Positions 50,868 through 58,866 are shown, counted from the stretch's first letter. The stretch is 64,000 nt of DNA from an uncultured Lachnospiraceae bacterium (GCA_910586705.1 CAJUJK010000011.1:1-64000), one strand, 5' to 3'. Translations and numbers: made by a program. Notes: a model not told the origin generated them from the letters alone.

Positions 50868-50925
50868 TTGACCGTGGGTCGAAAGATGTGGTATCGTTAG
50901 AAAGGTAGAATCGACCGTGGGTCGA
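50868..50925 (+). promoter_or_regulatory. Promoter with two TetR-type operators for the acyl/condensation operon
   Basis: TTGACC (50868-50873) and TATCGT (50892-50897) are 18 bases apart. GACCGTGGGTC (50870-50880) lies on the -35 box, and the perfect palindrome TCGACCGTGGGTCGA (50911-50925) lies just after the transcription start. Both copies continue with AAA(G/A)ATGT. Confidence 0.85.
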
Positions 50926-50981
50926 AAAATGTAAAAGTGAGAGAGGGGAGCGAAAGGCTCCCGTCAGGAGGAAAGAGTAAA

Positions 50982-51368
50982 ATGACATACGCAGATTTTT
51001 TCTATGACATTAAGGGAAGATTCATGGGCGCGGATGTGAGCGATATCCACGAGCATCTGGCTTTTGAGTTTGACATCGAGGACGAGGAGGCAGGCGGTTC
51101 GTTCTATGTGGAAGTGAAGGACGGTACGCTCTACGTGGAGCCTTACGAGTATTATGACAGGGACGCGAGATTTATCTGCGCGCCCGATGTGCTTGTAAAG
51201 ATCGCGGAGGGGGAGATGGATCCCGTATGGGCGTTCACGACCCAGAAGCTAAAAGTGGAGGGCAATATTGAAAAGGCGCTGCGTTTAAAGGAGATCATCG
51301 AGGCGAAACAGCGCGAGATGAAGAAGGCGGAAAAAAAGGCTGAGAAGAAGGCGATGAGAAATGAGTAA
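50982..51368 (+). CDS. SCP2 sterol-binding-like domain protein
   Basis: 128 residues from ATG 50982, after CAGGAGGAAAG. DIHEHLAFEFDIEDEEAGGSFYVEVKDGTLYVEPYEYYDRDARFICAPDVLVKIAEGEMDPVWAFTTQKLKVEGNIEKALRL is the SCP2/DUF-type lipid-binding fold, with the conserved G-x-x-x-P-x-x-A-(F/Y)-x-x-x-K-L-K-x-x-G-(N/D) motif near the end. A Lys-rich tail (KKAEKKAEKKAMRNE) follows. SCP2-like domains hold acyl chains or sterol-like lipids. It is the first gene of the TetR-controlled operon, suggesting that a lipidic molecule is the substrate or product. The next gene overlaps by 8 bases. Confidence 0.85.
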   Translation: MTYADFFYDIKGRFMGADVSDIHEHLAFEFDIEDEEAGGSFYVEVKDGTLYVEPYEYYDRDARFICAPDVLVKIAEGEMDPVWAFTTQKLKVEGNIEKALRLKEIIEAKQREMKKAEKKAEKKAMRNE

Positions 51369-52320
51369 AAAAGCGGGAATCATAAAAAAGACAGTGCTGG
51401 GAGTGGGACTTCTGGCGGCGGTATGCGGCGGTGAGATCGCTTGTTTTTACGGGCGCACCATGAAGCGCGGCAGGGCAAAGACCGAGCGGACCATCAAGAT
51501 GTCGGGTACGGACTGGAACCAGTACATGCCGTTGATGGAAGAGCGCAAGGCGGCTATGCTGGCAAGGCCCCACGAAGATGTATGGCAGACGAGTTTTGAC
51601 GATCTGAAACTGCACGCCACCTATTTTCCGGCGCAGGCGCAGCAGGGAAAACAGAAGCTTGTGATCTGCTTCCACGGGTACACGAGTCGGGGGATGTCCG
51701 ACTATATCGGCTTGTCAGATTATTATCAGAAGAGAGGGTTTGCCATGCTTTTGCCGGATGCGAGGGCGCACGGCGAAAGCGAGGGGGAATATATCGGCTT
51801 CGGATGCCTTGACAGGCAGGACGCGCTGGGCTGGGTCAGATGGGCGGTAAGTGAGCTGGGAGAGGACACGGAGATTCTTCTGCATGGCACCTCCATGGGC
51901 GCCGCAACGCTTCTGATGCTGAGCGGCTTAAAGCTGCCGGGACAGGTGAAGGGTATCGTCTCCGACTGCGGTTTTACGTCCCCCAAGGAAGTGTTCACCC
52001 ATGTGCTCCACACCATGTACCATCTGCCTGCTTTTCCCATCATACCGGGGGCGGATCTGGTGAACAGGAAGCTTGCGGGCTACGGCATGGATGAGTGCAA
52101 CGCGAAGCGGGAAGTGGAGAAGGCGGAGGTGCCGATTCTGTTTATCCATGGTGGCAACGACACTTTCGTGCCGTGGCAGATGTGCGATGAGATTTACGAG
52201 CACTGTGCTTCTAAAAAGAGCAAGCTGATCGTTGACGGCGCGGCACATGCGGAGAGCTACTACAAGGACATGGAGAGTTACGAGGCGGCGTTGACGAAGT
52301 TTATCGGAGAAGTTATGTAA
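51361..52320 (+). CDS. Alpha/beta hydrolase with N-terminal anchor
   Basis: 319 residues. An N-terminal hydrophobic segment (TVLGVGLLAAVCGGEIACFY) may anchor it in the membrane. The hydrolase fold has VICFHGYTSRGMSDYIG (oxyanion hole), ADARAHGESEG, the nucleophile ILLHGTSMGAATLL (Ser in G-T-S-M-G), the acid in PILFIHGGNDTFVP and the His in GAAHAESY. It resembles the BAAT/YqkD-type esterase group. It begins inside the end of the SCP2 gene. In this cluster it could act as a thioesterase or acyl-releasing enzyme. The start is ATG 51361. Confidence 0.87.
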   Translation: MSKKAGIIKKTVLGVGLLAAVCGGEIACFYGRTMKRGRAKTERTIKMSGTDWNQYMPLMEERKAAMLARPHEDVWQTSFDDLKLHATYFPAQAQQGKQKLVICFHGYTSRGMSDYIGLSDYYQKRGFAMLLPDARAHGESEGEYIGFGCLDRQDALGWVRWAVSELGEDTEILLHGTSMGAATLLMLSGLKLPGQVKGIVSDCGFTSPKEVFTHVLHTMYHLPAFPIIPGADLVNRKLAGYGMDECNAKREVEKAEVPILFIHGGNDTFVPWQMCDEIYEHCASKKSKLIVDGAAHAESYYKDMESYEAALTKFIGEVM

Positions 52321-52401
52321 ACTGATGCGGGCGGGAATAAAGTTTTCGGATGAGTGATGTGTCTGCCGGGGGTGGCAGAGGCTTTTATAAAGGAGGTAAT
52401 G

Positions 52402-53796
52402 ATGAAGACAAGAAACGGACACAAGACGTATCCCCTTACGGTGGCGCAGAAGTTCCATATTTTTTACATGGATTTCTGCCCAAAGAAAGAGGTTGTAAAT
52501 ATCGGCACCAGTCTGACCATTGAGTATGAACTGGACATCGAGGAGCTGAAGAGGGCAGTTTACAAGGCGTATGATCGCTGCGAGTCCATGCGGGTGCGCT
52601 TTGCCTACGATAAGAAGGAAGAACAGTGGTATCAGTATGTGGTGGAGAAGGAAGAGCGCGATATCGAGTACGTGGACTTCACGGGCAAAACCATGGAGGA
52701 AGCAGCCGAGATTATGACGGGCTGGACGCAGGTGCCTTTCCAGAGAGAGGACAGCCCCATGAACCGGGTGGTGATAATCAAGACGCCGGACGGCTGTCAG
52801 GGGCTTTATGTGCTGGGAGACCATATGCTGATGGACGCCCAGTCCCTGATCTGTTTCCTGCGGGACGTGATCGAGCTTTACTGTAGTGTCAAATTTGAGT
52901 ACCCCTATCCGCTCGATATGCGCTCCTTTACGGAGCAGCTCGAGAAGGATCTGGCTTATGAGGCGGGAAGCAAGGCGCAGGCGAGAGACAGGGAGTATTT
53001 CCAGAAGCTGATCGGGGAGTCGGAGCCGATCTTTAACGGCATCGAGGGTCCGGGACAGCTGGAGGAGGCGCGGAAAAAATTTCCCGGGACAAGGGCGGCC
53101 TTTTCCGCTACAGCCAAGGTGGATTCGGCGTTAGATATCTTCCATCTGGAGGAGGAGCCGACCCAGAGACTGATGCGCTTCTGTGAGGAGCAGCATGTTT
53201 CCCTTCAGTGCCTGCTGATTATGGGAATCCGCACATACCTGCAGAAGATGAACGGCAACGACGACGTGTCGATCAACGTGGCTTACGCAAGACGTGCAAC
53301 CCTGCTTGAGAAGAAGTCGGGCGGTACGAGGATCCATTCCTTCCCCTTTAGGACGATTCTCTCCGGGGAACAGACCTTTATGGAGGGCATTCTTGCGATC
53401 CGCAACGGGCAGAACGAGGTGTTCCGCCATACGAATTATAATCCGGTGGAATATTTCGCTTACAGAAGCAAGCTTTACAATACGCCGCAGGGCGCCACTT
53501 ATGAGCCCATGTCCCTGACCTACCAGCCCATGACCTTAAAGGAGAAGGGTTTAGATCAGCTTGGGGATATCCGATATAAGACAAAATGGTATCCCAACGG
53601 GGCAACCACGCAGGCAATGTATCTGACGGTGATGCACCGCCCCGACGACAACGGACTGGACTTCAACTTTGAACATCAGGTGGCGGCGGTGAGCCGCGAG
53701 ACGCTGGAGCGTTTCTACTATTATATGTGCAAGATCATGTTCAAGGGCACGGAGAACCCGAACCTGAAGATTGGGGATATCATAAAACTTATCTAA
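52402..53796 (+). CDS. Stand-alone condensation-domain-like protein
   Basis: 464 residues from ATG 52402, five bases after GGAGG. The protein has the chloramphenicol-acetyltransferase/condensation fold: YPLTVAQKFHIFYMD at the start, the active-site motif DHMLMDAQS (canonical HHxxxDG; second His H141 and Asp D145 kept, first His replaced by Asp, Gly by Ala), FREDSPM-like FQREDSPMNRVVI, and DDVSINVAYARRATL, corresponding to the later latch region. It stands alone, as in dissociated NRPS or acyltransferase systems; the acyl carrier protein and AMP-forming ligase that would feed it are the next two genes. The acceptor (amine, alcohol or thiol) cannot be told. Confidence 0.85.
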   Translation: MKTRNGHKTYPLTVAQKFHIFYMDFCPKKEVVNIGTSLTIEYELDIEELKRAVYKAYDRCESMRVRFAYDKKEEQWYQYVVEKEERDIEYVDFTGKTMEEAAEIMTGWTQVPFQREDSPMNRVVIIKTPDGCQGLYVLGDHMLMDAQSLICFLRDVIELYCSVKFEYPYPLDMRSFTEQLEKDLAYEAGSKAQARDREYFQKLIGESEPIFNGIEGPGQLEEARKKFPGTRAAFSATAKVDSALDIFHLEEEPTQRLMRFCEEQHVSLQCLLIMGIRTYLQKMNGNDDVSINVAYARRATLLEKKSGGTRIHSFPFRTILSGEQTFMEGILAIRNGQNEVFRHTNYNPVEYFAYRSKLYNTPQGATYEPMSLTYQPMTLKEKGLDQLGDIRYKTKWYPNGATTQAMYLTVMHRPDDNGLDFNFEHQVAAVSRETLERFYYYMCKIMFKGTENPNLKIGDIIKLI

Positions 53797-53858
53797 GTAT
53801 TTTGCGAATATGGTGTGAGCGGAACGGAAAATGTAAAATAAAAGGAGGTTGACATAAC

Positions 53859-54080
53859 ATGTTTGGTCAGTTGGCGGAAATCATTACGAACTATGTGGAA
53901 GTGAAGAAGGAGGATATCAGACCGGAGTCCCGGTTTATGGAAGATCTGGGCTTTTCGTCCTTTGACTTTATGAGTATGCTCGGCGAGGTGGAGGATACCT
54001 TCGACGTGGAGATCGAGGAGGAGAAGGCTGCGGGTATCCGCACGGTGCAGGAGGCTGTGGATTACTTAGAAAGCTTATAG
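53859..54080 (+). CDS. Acyl carrier protein-like
   Basis: 73 residues. The helical carrier fold with RFMEDLGFSSFDFMSMLGEVEDTFDVEIEEE aligns with the D-S-L site of acyl/peptidyl carriers; Ser34 is the expected phosphopantetheine attachment residue, with S-S-F replacing D-S-L. It is more divergent than the fatty-acid-synthesis ACP and lacks the usual L-D-T-V-E-L helix, which supports a specialised role within this cluster. AAAGGAGG lies eleven bases before ATG 53859. It lies between the condensation-like protein and the AMP-forming ligase. Confidence 0.88.
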   Translation: MFGQLAEIITNYVEVKKEDIRPESRFMEDLGFSSFDFMSMLGEVEDTFDVEIEEEKAAGIRTVQEAVDYLESL

Positions 54081-54134
54081 CAGATTGGGAAATCTGAAGT
54101 GGCAGTCGGTGTGGCAGAAGGATGAGGATGAGAT

Positions 54135-55685
54135 ATGAATGAATTCAGCAGTACCATCAGAGAAATTTTAGTCAAGGCGTCCGAGGCTTACGGACCGCAG
54201 GATGCGATCCGCTATAAGGCGAAGCGCGACAAGGGCAACGGCAAAAAAGAGACGGTTGTGGAGGCGAAGACTTACACACAGCTCAGGGAGGACAGCGAGC
54301 GTTTTTCCGCGGCTGTTGACGGGCTTGGTGAGAAGGGAGCGCACATCGCGATCGTGGGCGACAATTCCTATCCGTGGATCGTTTCTTATTACGGTACGGT
54401 GAACGGCGGCAGCGTGGCGGTGCCGCTGGATGCAAATCTGCCGGCGGAGGAGCTGTGCGAGCTGATCGACCGGTCTGACGCGACGGTGCTTGTCTACGAC
54501 AAGGCGCGTGAGGCGGTGGCGGCGATGGCGCGGGAGAAATGCCCGAAGCTGAAGCACTGGATAGCCACGGACCCGGAGGCTGCCGGAGCGGATGTGCCGG
54601 AGGGAACGCTCCTTTTTCAGGAAGTGCTGGACGGGCAGCAGCCCGGCTATGCCCACAGCCCGCAGCCGGAAGATCTGGCGACCATCATGTTTACTTCGGG
54701 CACCACGGGCAAGAGCAAGGGCGTGATGCTGACCCACAGAAATCTGGCGGAGAACGCTACGGCGCAGGATATGGGATTTGAACCGGGGATGGTGCTGCTT
54801 TCGGTGCTGCCGATTCATCATGCCTACTGCCTGAGCATGGATATTTTAAAGGGCACGTCTCTCGGTTCGGTGATCTGTATCAACGATTCCCTGCTGCGGG
54901 TTCTGAAAAATATCAAGCTCTTTGAGCCGAATATCATTCTTATGGTGCCGCTTATGATTGAGACTTTCGCAAAGAAGCTGGAGGAGACTGACTGGCTGCC
55001 TGCACCCATCATCAAGGCGAAGGTGTTCGGGAAACAGCTCCACACCATATGCAGCGGCGGCGCGTACTTAAATCCCGACTACCTGAAACGGTTTGAGAAG
55101 TACGGGATCACGATTCTGCAGGGGTACGGCATGACGGAGTGTGCACCTGTGATCAGCTCCAACTGTCCCAACAATAAAAAGGACGGTTCCATCGGCAAAT
55201 GTATGCCAAACTGCGAGGTCAAGGTGGTGGATGAGGAGCTCTGGGTGAAAGGCACAAGCGTCATGCAGGGATATTATAAAATGCCGGAAGAGACGGCGGA
55301 AACGCTGGTGGACGGGTGGCTTCGCACGGGGGATCTGGGCTATGTGGACGAGGACGGGTTCCTTTTCCTGACGGGAAGAAAGAAGAATCTGATCATCACG
55401 CCAAACGGCGAGAATGTTTCCCCGGAGGAACTGGAAAATAAGATCGGCGCGGCGCGTCTGGTGCAGGAGGTTCTGGTGCGGGAGAAAGACGGCGTGATCG
55501 AGGCGGAGATTTTCCCCGATCTGGAATACGCGTCCAAGAAAAAGATCAAGGACGTGGAAGGCGAAATCCGCAAGATCGTCGATGATTACAATGAGAAAGC
55601 GCCTCTGTATAAGCGGGTGGTAAGCGTGAAGCTGCGCGATACGGAGTTTGAGAAGAACACGACTAAGAAAATTAAGAGATTTTAA
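54135..55685 (+). CDS. AMP-forming acyl/aminoacyl ligase
   Basis: 516 residues of the ANL superfamily. The P-loop IMFTSGTTGKSKGVMLTH (from M185) is canonical, followed by LPIHHAYCLSMDIL, ICSGGAYLNPDYLKRFEKYG, LQGYGMTECAPVIS (A5), DGWLRTGDLGYVDEDGFLFLTGRKKNLII (A7/A8) and the catalytic Lys near the end in EKNTTKKIKRF. It activates a carboxylic acid as an adenylate, probably a fatty or aryl acid given LL-type residues in the pocket region, and should load the carrier protein just upstream. It ends the operon, with a shared terminator at 55710. The substrate is not predictable here. Confidence 0.9.
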   Translation: MNEFSSTIREILVKASEAYGPQDAIRYKAKRDKGNGKKETVVEAKTYTQLREDSERFSAAVDGLGEKGAHIAIVGDNSYPWIVSYYGTVNGGSVAVPLDANLPAEELCELIDRSDATVLVYDKAREAVAAMAREKCPKLKHWIATDPEAAGADVPEGTLLFQEVLDGQQPGYAHSPQPEDLATIMFTSGTTGKSKGVMLTHRNLAENATAQDMGFEPGMVLLSVLPIHHAYCLSMDILKGTSLGSVICINDSLLRVLKNIKLFEPNIILMVPLMIETFAKKLEETDWLPAPIIKAKVFGKQLHTICSGGAYLNPDYLKRFEKYGITILQGYGMTECAPVISSNCPNNKKDGSIGKCMPNCEVKVVDEELWVKGTSVMQGYYKMPEETAETLVDGWLRTGDLGYVDEDGFLFLTGRKKNLIITPNGENVSPEELENKIGAARLVQEVLVREKDGVIEAEIFPDLEYASKKKIKDVEGEIRKIVDDYNEKAPLYKRVVSVKLRDTEFEKNTTKKIKRF

Positions 55686-55709
55686 AAAGCTTTATATAAG
55701 GCAAAAAAA

Positions 55710-55746
55710 GACCGCCCTCCGCGTTATCGCCAGAGAGCGGTCCTTT
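55710..55746. terminator. Terminator shared by convergent genes
   Basis: GACCGC (55710-55715) and GCGGTC (55737-55742) form the stem; A-rich sequence precedes and TTTTG follows, so both directions can stop here. Confidence 0.75.
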
Positions 55747-55750
55747 TGTT

Positions 55751-56479
55751 TTAGACGGTGAAATCGAAATTCTTTCCGGGCATAGGAATCGATGTCTCTT
55801 CCTTTACAGTGTCCCAGTTAAAGTTTTTAATCTGTTCGAGCAAATCTTCTACGCTGTTTGCGGAGACGGTAGCGCGCTTGCTGTGCTCATAGTTGTATAA
55901 ATCCTGCGCCTTACCGGTCTTATCTGTCTCAGCTTCCTTAGCGGCTTCCTTCTTGTCCTCGAGCATTTTGTCGACGAATTCTTTGGTGCGCTCGCCGGAC
56001 TTTTCAAGCTCTGCAAAGTAGGATACCTGTCCGTCCTTGCCGATGTTTACGCCGAGCGTTACGACTTCGTCCTCGCGGCCGGTCTCTTTTAACTCGTCTT
56101 TCATCTCGCTGAGCTTGCCGAGAGACTCGTCTAAAAGGTTGAGGTTCTTTTTCTTCACCTCTTCGTCGTTTGCCATACGCTCCAGTTCTTCGGGGTCGAT
56201 CAGTACGCTGAAATCCTTTGAGCCGCGGGAGAGGTATTCAGCCGCCTCCTCGTCAGTCTCGTACTCCGCAACATAAATATCTGCGTTGTTGTAGGTTTTC
56301 TTCAATTCCTGTAAAAGAGCTTTTGCCTTGTCGCTAAGCTGCACGGAATTGCTGGATGTTTTTTTCGTTTCTTCCGTTTTCTTATCGTCAGCTTTAGCGG
56401 TCTTTCTGCTCTGCGCTGTAGTGCTGTAAATGTTTTTCTGCATCGCATTATAGCTGCCGATACCGTTCATATTGTTCAT
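55751..56479 (-). CDS. Lachnospiraceae-type cytosolic or exported coiled protein (DUF6033-like)
   Basis: 242 residues starting MNNMNGIGSYNAMQKNI. A Lys/Thr/Ser-rich spacer leads to the helical domain: VQLSDKAKALLQELKKTYNNADIYVAEYETDEEAAEYLSRGSKDFSVLIDPEELERMAND. A Lys/Glu coil (ELKETGREDEV, EDKKEAAKEAETDK) and the tail KNFDFTV follow. The pattern resembles a family I recall only as a domain of unknown function in Lachnospiraceae. It has no signal peptide or membrane helix. ATG 56479 (preceded by AAGGAGGGCAAG) is the start. Its N-terminal N-G-I-G resembles the starts of the proteins at 18081 and 28307. Confidence 0.78.
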   Translation of the reverse strand: MNNMNGIGSYNAMQKNIYSTTAQSRKTAKADDKKTEETKKTSSNSVQLSDKAKALLQELKKTYNNADIYVAEYETDEEAAEYLSRGSKDFSVLIDPEELERMANDEEVKKKNLNLLDESLGKLSEMKDELKETGREDEVVTLGVNIGKDGQVSYFAELEKSGERTKEFVDKMLEDKKEAAKEAETDKTGKAQDLYNYEHSKRATVSANSVEDLLEQIKNFNWDTVKEETSIPMPGKNFDFTV

Positions 56480-56644
56480 GTTCTTGCCCTCCTTAGCTTT
56501 ACCTGTTTACACTGTAAATCCGTTTACCCGTCGGGAGGTTTTCGGACTTCACCTCTTACTCTATATATCGCCCGCTGGCAGAAATTACTTAATAGGGGAA
56601 ATGGGAAAATAGTCCTGCTTTTTTATCTTTTTTGCTCAAAAGTA

Positions 56645-56673
56645 TTGAATAGCAGTAAAAACGGACATATAAT
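56645..56673 (+). promoter_or_regulatory. Promoter of the HTH-Uma2 gene
   Basis: TTGAAT (56645-56650) and TATAAT (56668-56673) are separated by 17 bases. An in-frame TTG start would coincide with the -35 box, which rules it out. Confidence 0.8.
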
Positions 56674-56713
56674 AATAAAAAGTAATGAATTTGTCAGGGG
56701 AGGAGGGAATGGC

Positions 56714-57571
56714 ATGAGTCTTATGCTGGCAGATATTTTGCGGATTAAGGAGGAGCGGGGGTACAGTGTGGCGAAGTTGTCAGAGTACAGCGGGGTGCCC
56801 ATAGGGACATTGCAGAAGCTTCTGCGGGGGGACAGCGCGAATCCCAGAAAAGCCACGCTGGACGCTTTGGAGAAGGTGCTGCTCGGGGATGAAAAACTGT
56901 ATCCGGGAAAGGCGTACACTTACCAGATGGATTCACAGCCGTGGACGCTCAACCAGCCGCGTGTTTACGGCGCGGAGCGCATTTATGTGGAACAGGGGGA
57001 GTTCACGCTGCAGGACTATTACGCCCTGCCCGACGACAGGCGGGTGGAATTGATTGACGGCATTTTTTATGACATGGCGGCGCCCTCGACGCTGCATCAG
57101 TACATTGCCGGTCTGGTTCATACGAGGATTTCAGAGTTTATCGAGGAAAATGACGGGGACTGTATTCCTTTCATATCGCCCATCGATGTGCAGCTTGACC
57201 GAAGTGTAAAGACGATGATACAGCCGGATGTGATCATAGTCTGCGATCCCGAAAAGGTGAAGCATTTCGGCATATACGGTGCGCCCGATTTTGTGCTGGA
57301 AGTGCTCTCCAAGTCCACGAAGAAAAGGGATATCACGCTGAAATTGACGAAGTACATGGAGACGGGGGTGAAGGAATACTGGGCGATCGATACGGACAGG
57401 AGAATCCTGATCGTCTATCTCGTCGAAGAGGACGCGATTCCCCATATCTATCCGTTAAAGGGGGAGGCAGGCGTGCAGATTTACGAGGGGCGGCTGCGGA
57501 TTGATCTGGAAAAGATTGACCGCGCCATTGATAAGTTTGGCAGCCTTCCGGGCATGGAGGAAGAGACGTAA
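56714..57571 (+). CDS. HTH domain fused to Uma2-family putative endonuclease
   Basis: 285 residues from ATG 56714, behind GGGGAGGAGGG. Residues 1-60 are a helix-turn-helix of XRE type (ADILRIKEERGYSVAKLSEYSGVPIGTLQKLLRGDSANPRKATLDALEKVL). Residues 90-270 are the Uma2/DUF820 domain of the PD-(D/E)XK fold: VELIDGIFYDMAAPSTLHQ (Glu/Asp), FISPIDVQLD, IQPDVIIVCD (Asp), PDFVLEVLSKSTKKRDITLKLTKYMETGVKEYWAID (E-x-x-x and Lys). The catalytic pattern seems intact. Uma2 proteins are widespread, often in many copies, with no settled role; a fused DNA-binding domain suggests site-directed cleavage or regulation. Confidence 0.85.
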   Translation: MSLMLADILRIKEERGYSVAKLSEYSGVPIGTLQKLLRGDSANPRKATLDALEKVLLGDEKLYPGKAYTYQMDSQPWTLNQPRVYGAERIYVEQGEFTLQDYYALPDDRRVELIDGIFYDMAAPSTLHQYIAGLVHTRISEFIEENDGDCIPFISPIDVQLDRSVKTMIQPDVIIVCDPEKVKHFGIYGAPDFVLEVLSKSTKKRDITLKLTKYMETGVKEYWAIDTDRRILIVYLVEEDAIPHIYPLKGEAGVQIYEGRLRIDLEKIDRAIDKFGSLPGMEEET

Positions 57572-57707
57572 CAGTCCAGCGTGAAATAAGCCTTTCTTGA
57601 CAGCGTGTCTCTTTTATAGTATAACGGTCACATAAAGTATATTAACACGATAGGAATATAGAAGATATTGGGAAAGCGTTCTTGGAGACAGGAAGGGAGA
57701 ACAGGGG

Positions 57708-58142
57708 ATGAAAATTTCCACAAAAGGCAGATACGCGCTCAGATTGATGCTGGATCTGGCGGTTTATGATACGGGCGATCCGGTCAGAATCAAGGATATT
57801 GCGGCAAGACAGGAGATTTCAGAAAAGTATCTGGAACAGATTATCTCCATCTTGAATAAAGCGGGATATGTGAAGAGCATACGAGGACCGCAGGGCGGAT
57901 ATCATCTGATGAAAGATCCGGCGCAGTATACGGTAGGCATGATTCTGCGGCTGACGGAAGGGTCGCTTGCCCCGGTGGCGTGTCTGGAAGATGAAGTCAA
58001 TACATGCGGGAGACAGGAAGGCTGCGTCACGCTGCGGCTGTGGCAGATGCTGAATCAGGCGGTCAGCGACGTGGTGGACCGGGTGACGCTGGCAGACCTC
58101 GTGGAGTGGCACGAGGGGAAGAGCGGGAACTACGTCATATAA
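57708..58142 (+). CDS. Rrf2-family (IscR-like) regulator
   Basis: 144 residues. MKISTKGRYALRLMLDLAVY followed by RIKDIAARQEISEKYLEQIISILNKAGYVKSIRGPQGGYHL is the canonical winged helix and wing. Cys92, Cys100 and Cys106 (ACLEDEVNTC and GCVTL) match the [2Fe-2S] ligands of IscR, so it probably senses iron-sulphur status. ATG 57708 is preceded by GGAAGGGAGAACAGGGG. In Clostridia such genes usually precede the nifS/nifU-like cluster; none is present here, and a strong terminator follows directly, so it is monocistronic. Confidence 0.93.
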   Translation: MKISTKGRYALRLMLDLAVYDTGDPVRIKDIAARQEISEKYLEQIISILNKAGYVKSIRGPQGGYHLMKDPAQYTVGMILRLTEGSLAPVACLEDEVNTCGRQEGCVTLRLWQMLNQAVSDVVDRVTLADLVEWHEGKSGNYVI

Positions 58143-58176
58143 TAGCCGCAGAGGAAAGCAAACGACTGCACATATA

Positions 58177-58220
58177 AAAATCAGAAACCTCAGTACGGAC
58201 GCGCTGAGGTTTCTGATTTC
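58177..58220 (+). terminator. Terminator of the Rrf2-type gene
   Basis: AATCAGAAACCTCAG (58179-58193) and CTGAGGTTTCTGATT (58204-58218) are perfectly complementary over 15 bases; TTCTTTCG follows. The stem also lies just beyond the stop of the gene on the other strand. Confidence 0.85.
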
Positions 58221-58239
58221 TTTCGTATTTTTTGCAATT

Positions 58240-58452
58240 TTAAGAATATTCCCGCAAATTCACAAAATTCTGAAAAGGAAGGGCATTCCTCGTGTATCCG
58301 TTCGTGCGAACTTCGATATTCCGATTCTGTTCCTTTTCAAATGCCTCGTCTAATACTTCGGAAAAAAACTGCTTTGCGAAGGTTTTGGACGGGTTCTGTC
58401 TGGACTGGCGATTTTTGTCAGAAGCTGACTTCTTTACCGGGGTGACCGCCAT
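58240..58452 (-). CDS. Small basic hypothetical protein with unclear start
   Basis: From ATG 58452 the protein has 70 residues: VTPVKKSASDKNRQSRQNPS, then KTFAKQFFSEVLDEAFEKEQ and a tail ending FVNLREYS. The frame stays open upstream and encodes ISAIYANEWYYKVDAV just behind a strong AAGGAGGG (58501-58508), which suggests that the true N-terminus is there, but no ATG, GTG or TTG is present at the right place. The start codon may have mutated or an unusual start may be used. The longer N-terminus is like the I-(N/S)-x-I starts of other proteins in this window. No function can be given. Confidence 0.5.
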   Translation of the reverse strand: MAVTPVKKSASDKNRQSRQNPSKTFAKQFFSEVLDEAFEKEQNRNIEVRTNGYTRNALPFQNFVNLREYS

Positions 58453-58753
58453 AACCGCATCAACCTTATAATACCATTCATTTGCATAGATTGCGCTGAT
58501 CCCTCCTTGGATTCATATTTGTGCTTTTCTGTGATATGGCCATATCCTTTACTGCACAGCGAACTCCTTGTTCTGTTAAGGATATCGGCAGGAATTCCGT
58601 TTCCTTAACCCTATTTTAGCAGTTTTTAATGAAAATGAAAAGGAAGTAGTCTAAAAAAATACATAGAAAGTACAAAAAGAGCGACAAAACAAACGGCAGA
58701 GCGATAAAGACAGACGATTAAAAATAGTGAGCCATCACAATGGAAAATATAGG
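58453..58753. other. Gene-free stretch before the second BlaI/BlaR1 operon
   Basis: Apart from the possible upstream coding of the small minus-strand gene (58453-58508), I see nothing identifiable. Bases 58620-58745 are A-rich with several AAAAGAGCGA-like tracts. Confidence 0.4.
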
Positions 58754-58812
58754 TTGACGGTTGCCTACCAATATAGTATGATGGGAATGTACATGGTAGG
58801 CAAATGTCAACC
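58752..58812 (+). promoter_or_regulatory. Promoter within a long inverted repeat (BlaI-type operator)
   Basis: TTGACG (58754-58759) and TATGAT (58777-58782), 17 bases apart, form the promoter. The arms 58752-58770 and 58794-58812 (TGGTAGGCAAATGTCAACC) are complementary at 17 of 19 positions, so the left arm covers the -35 box and the right arm the start of the transcript. Confidence 0.85.
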
Positions 58813-58866
58813 TTGCACGGCGACAGAACGGGTAGCGCAATGGATGCGTGCGGAAAGGGGATATTT

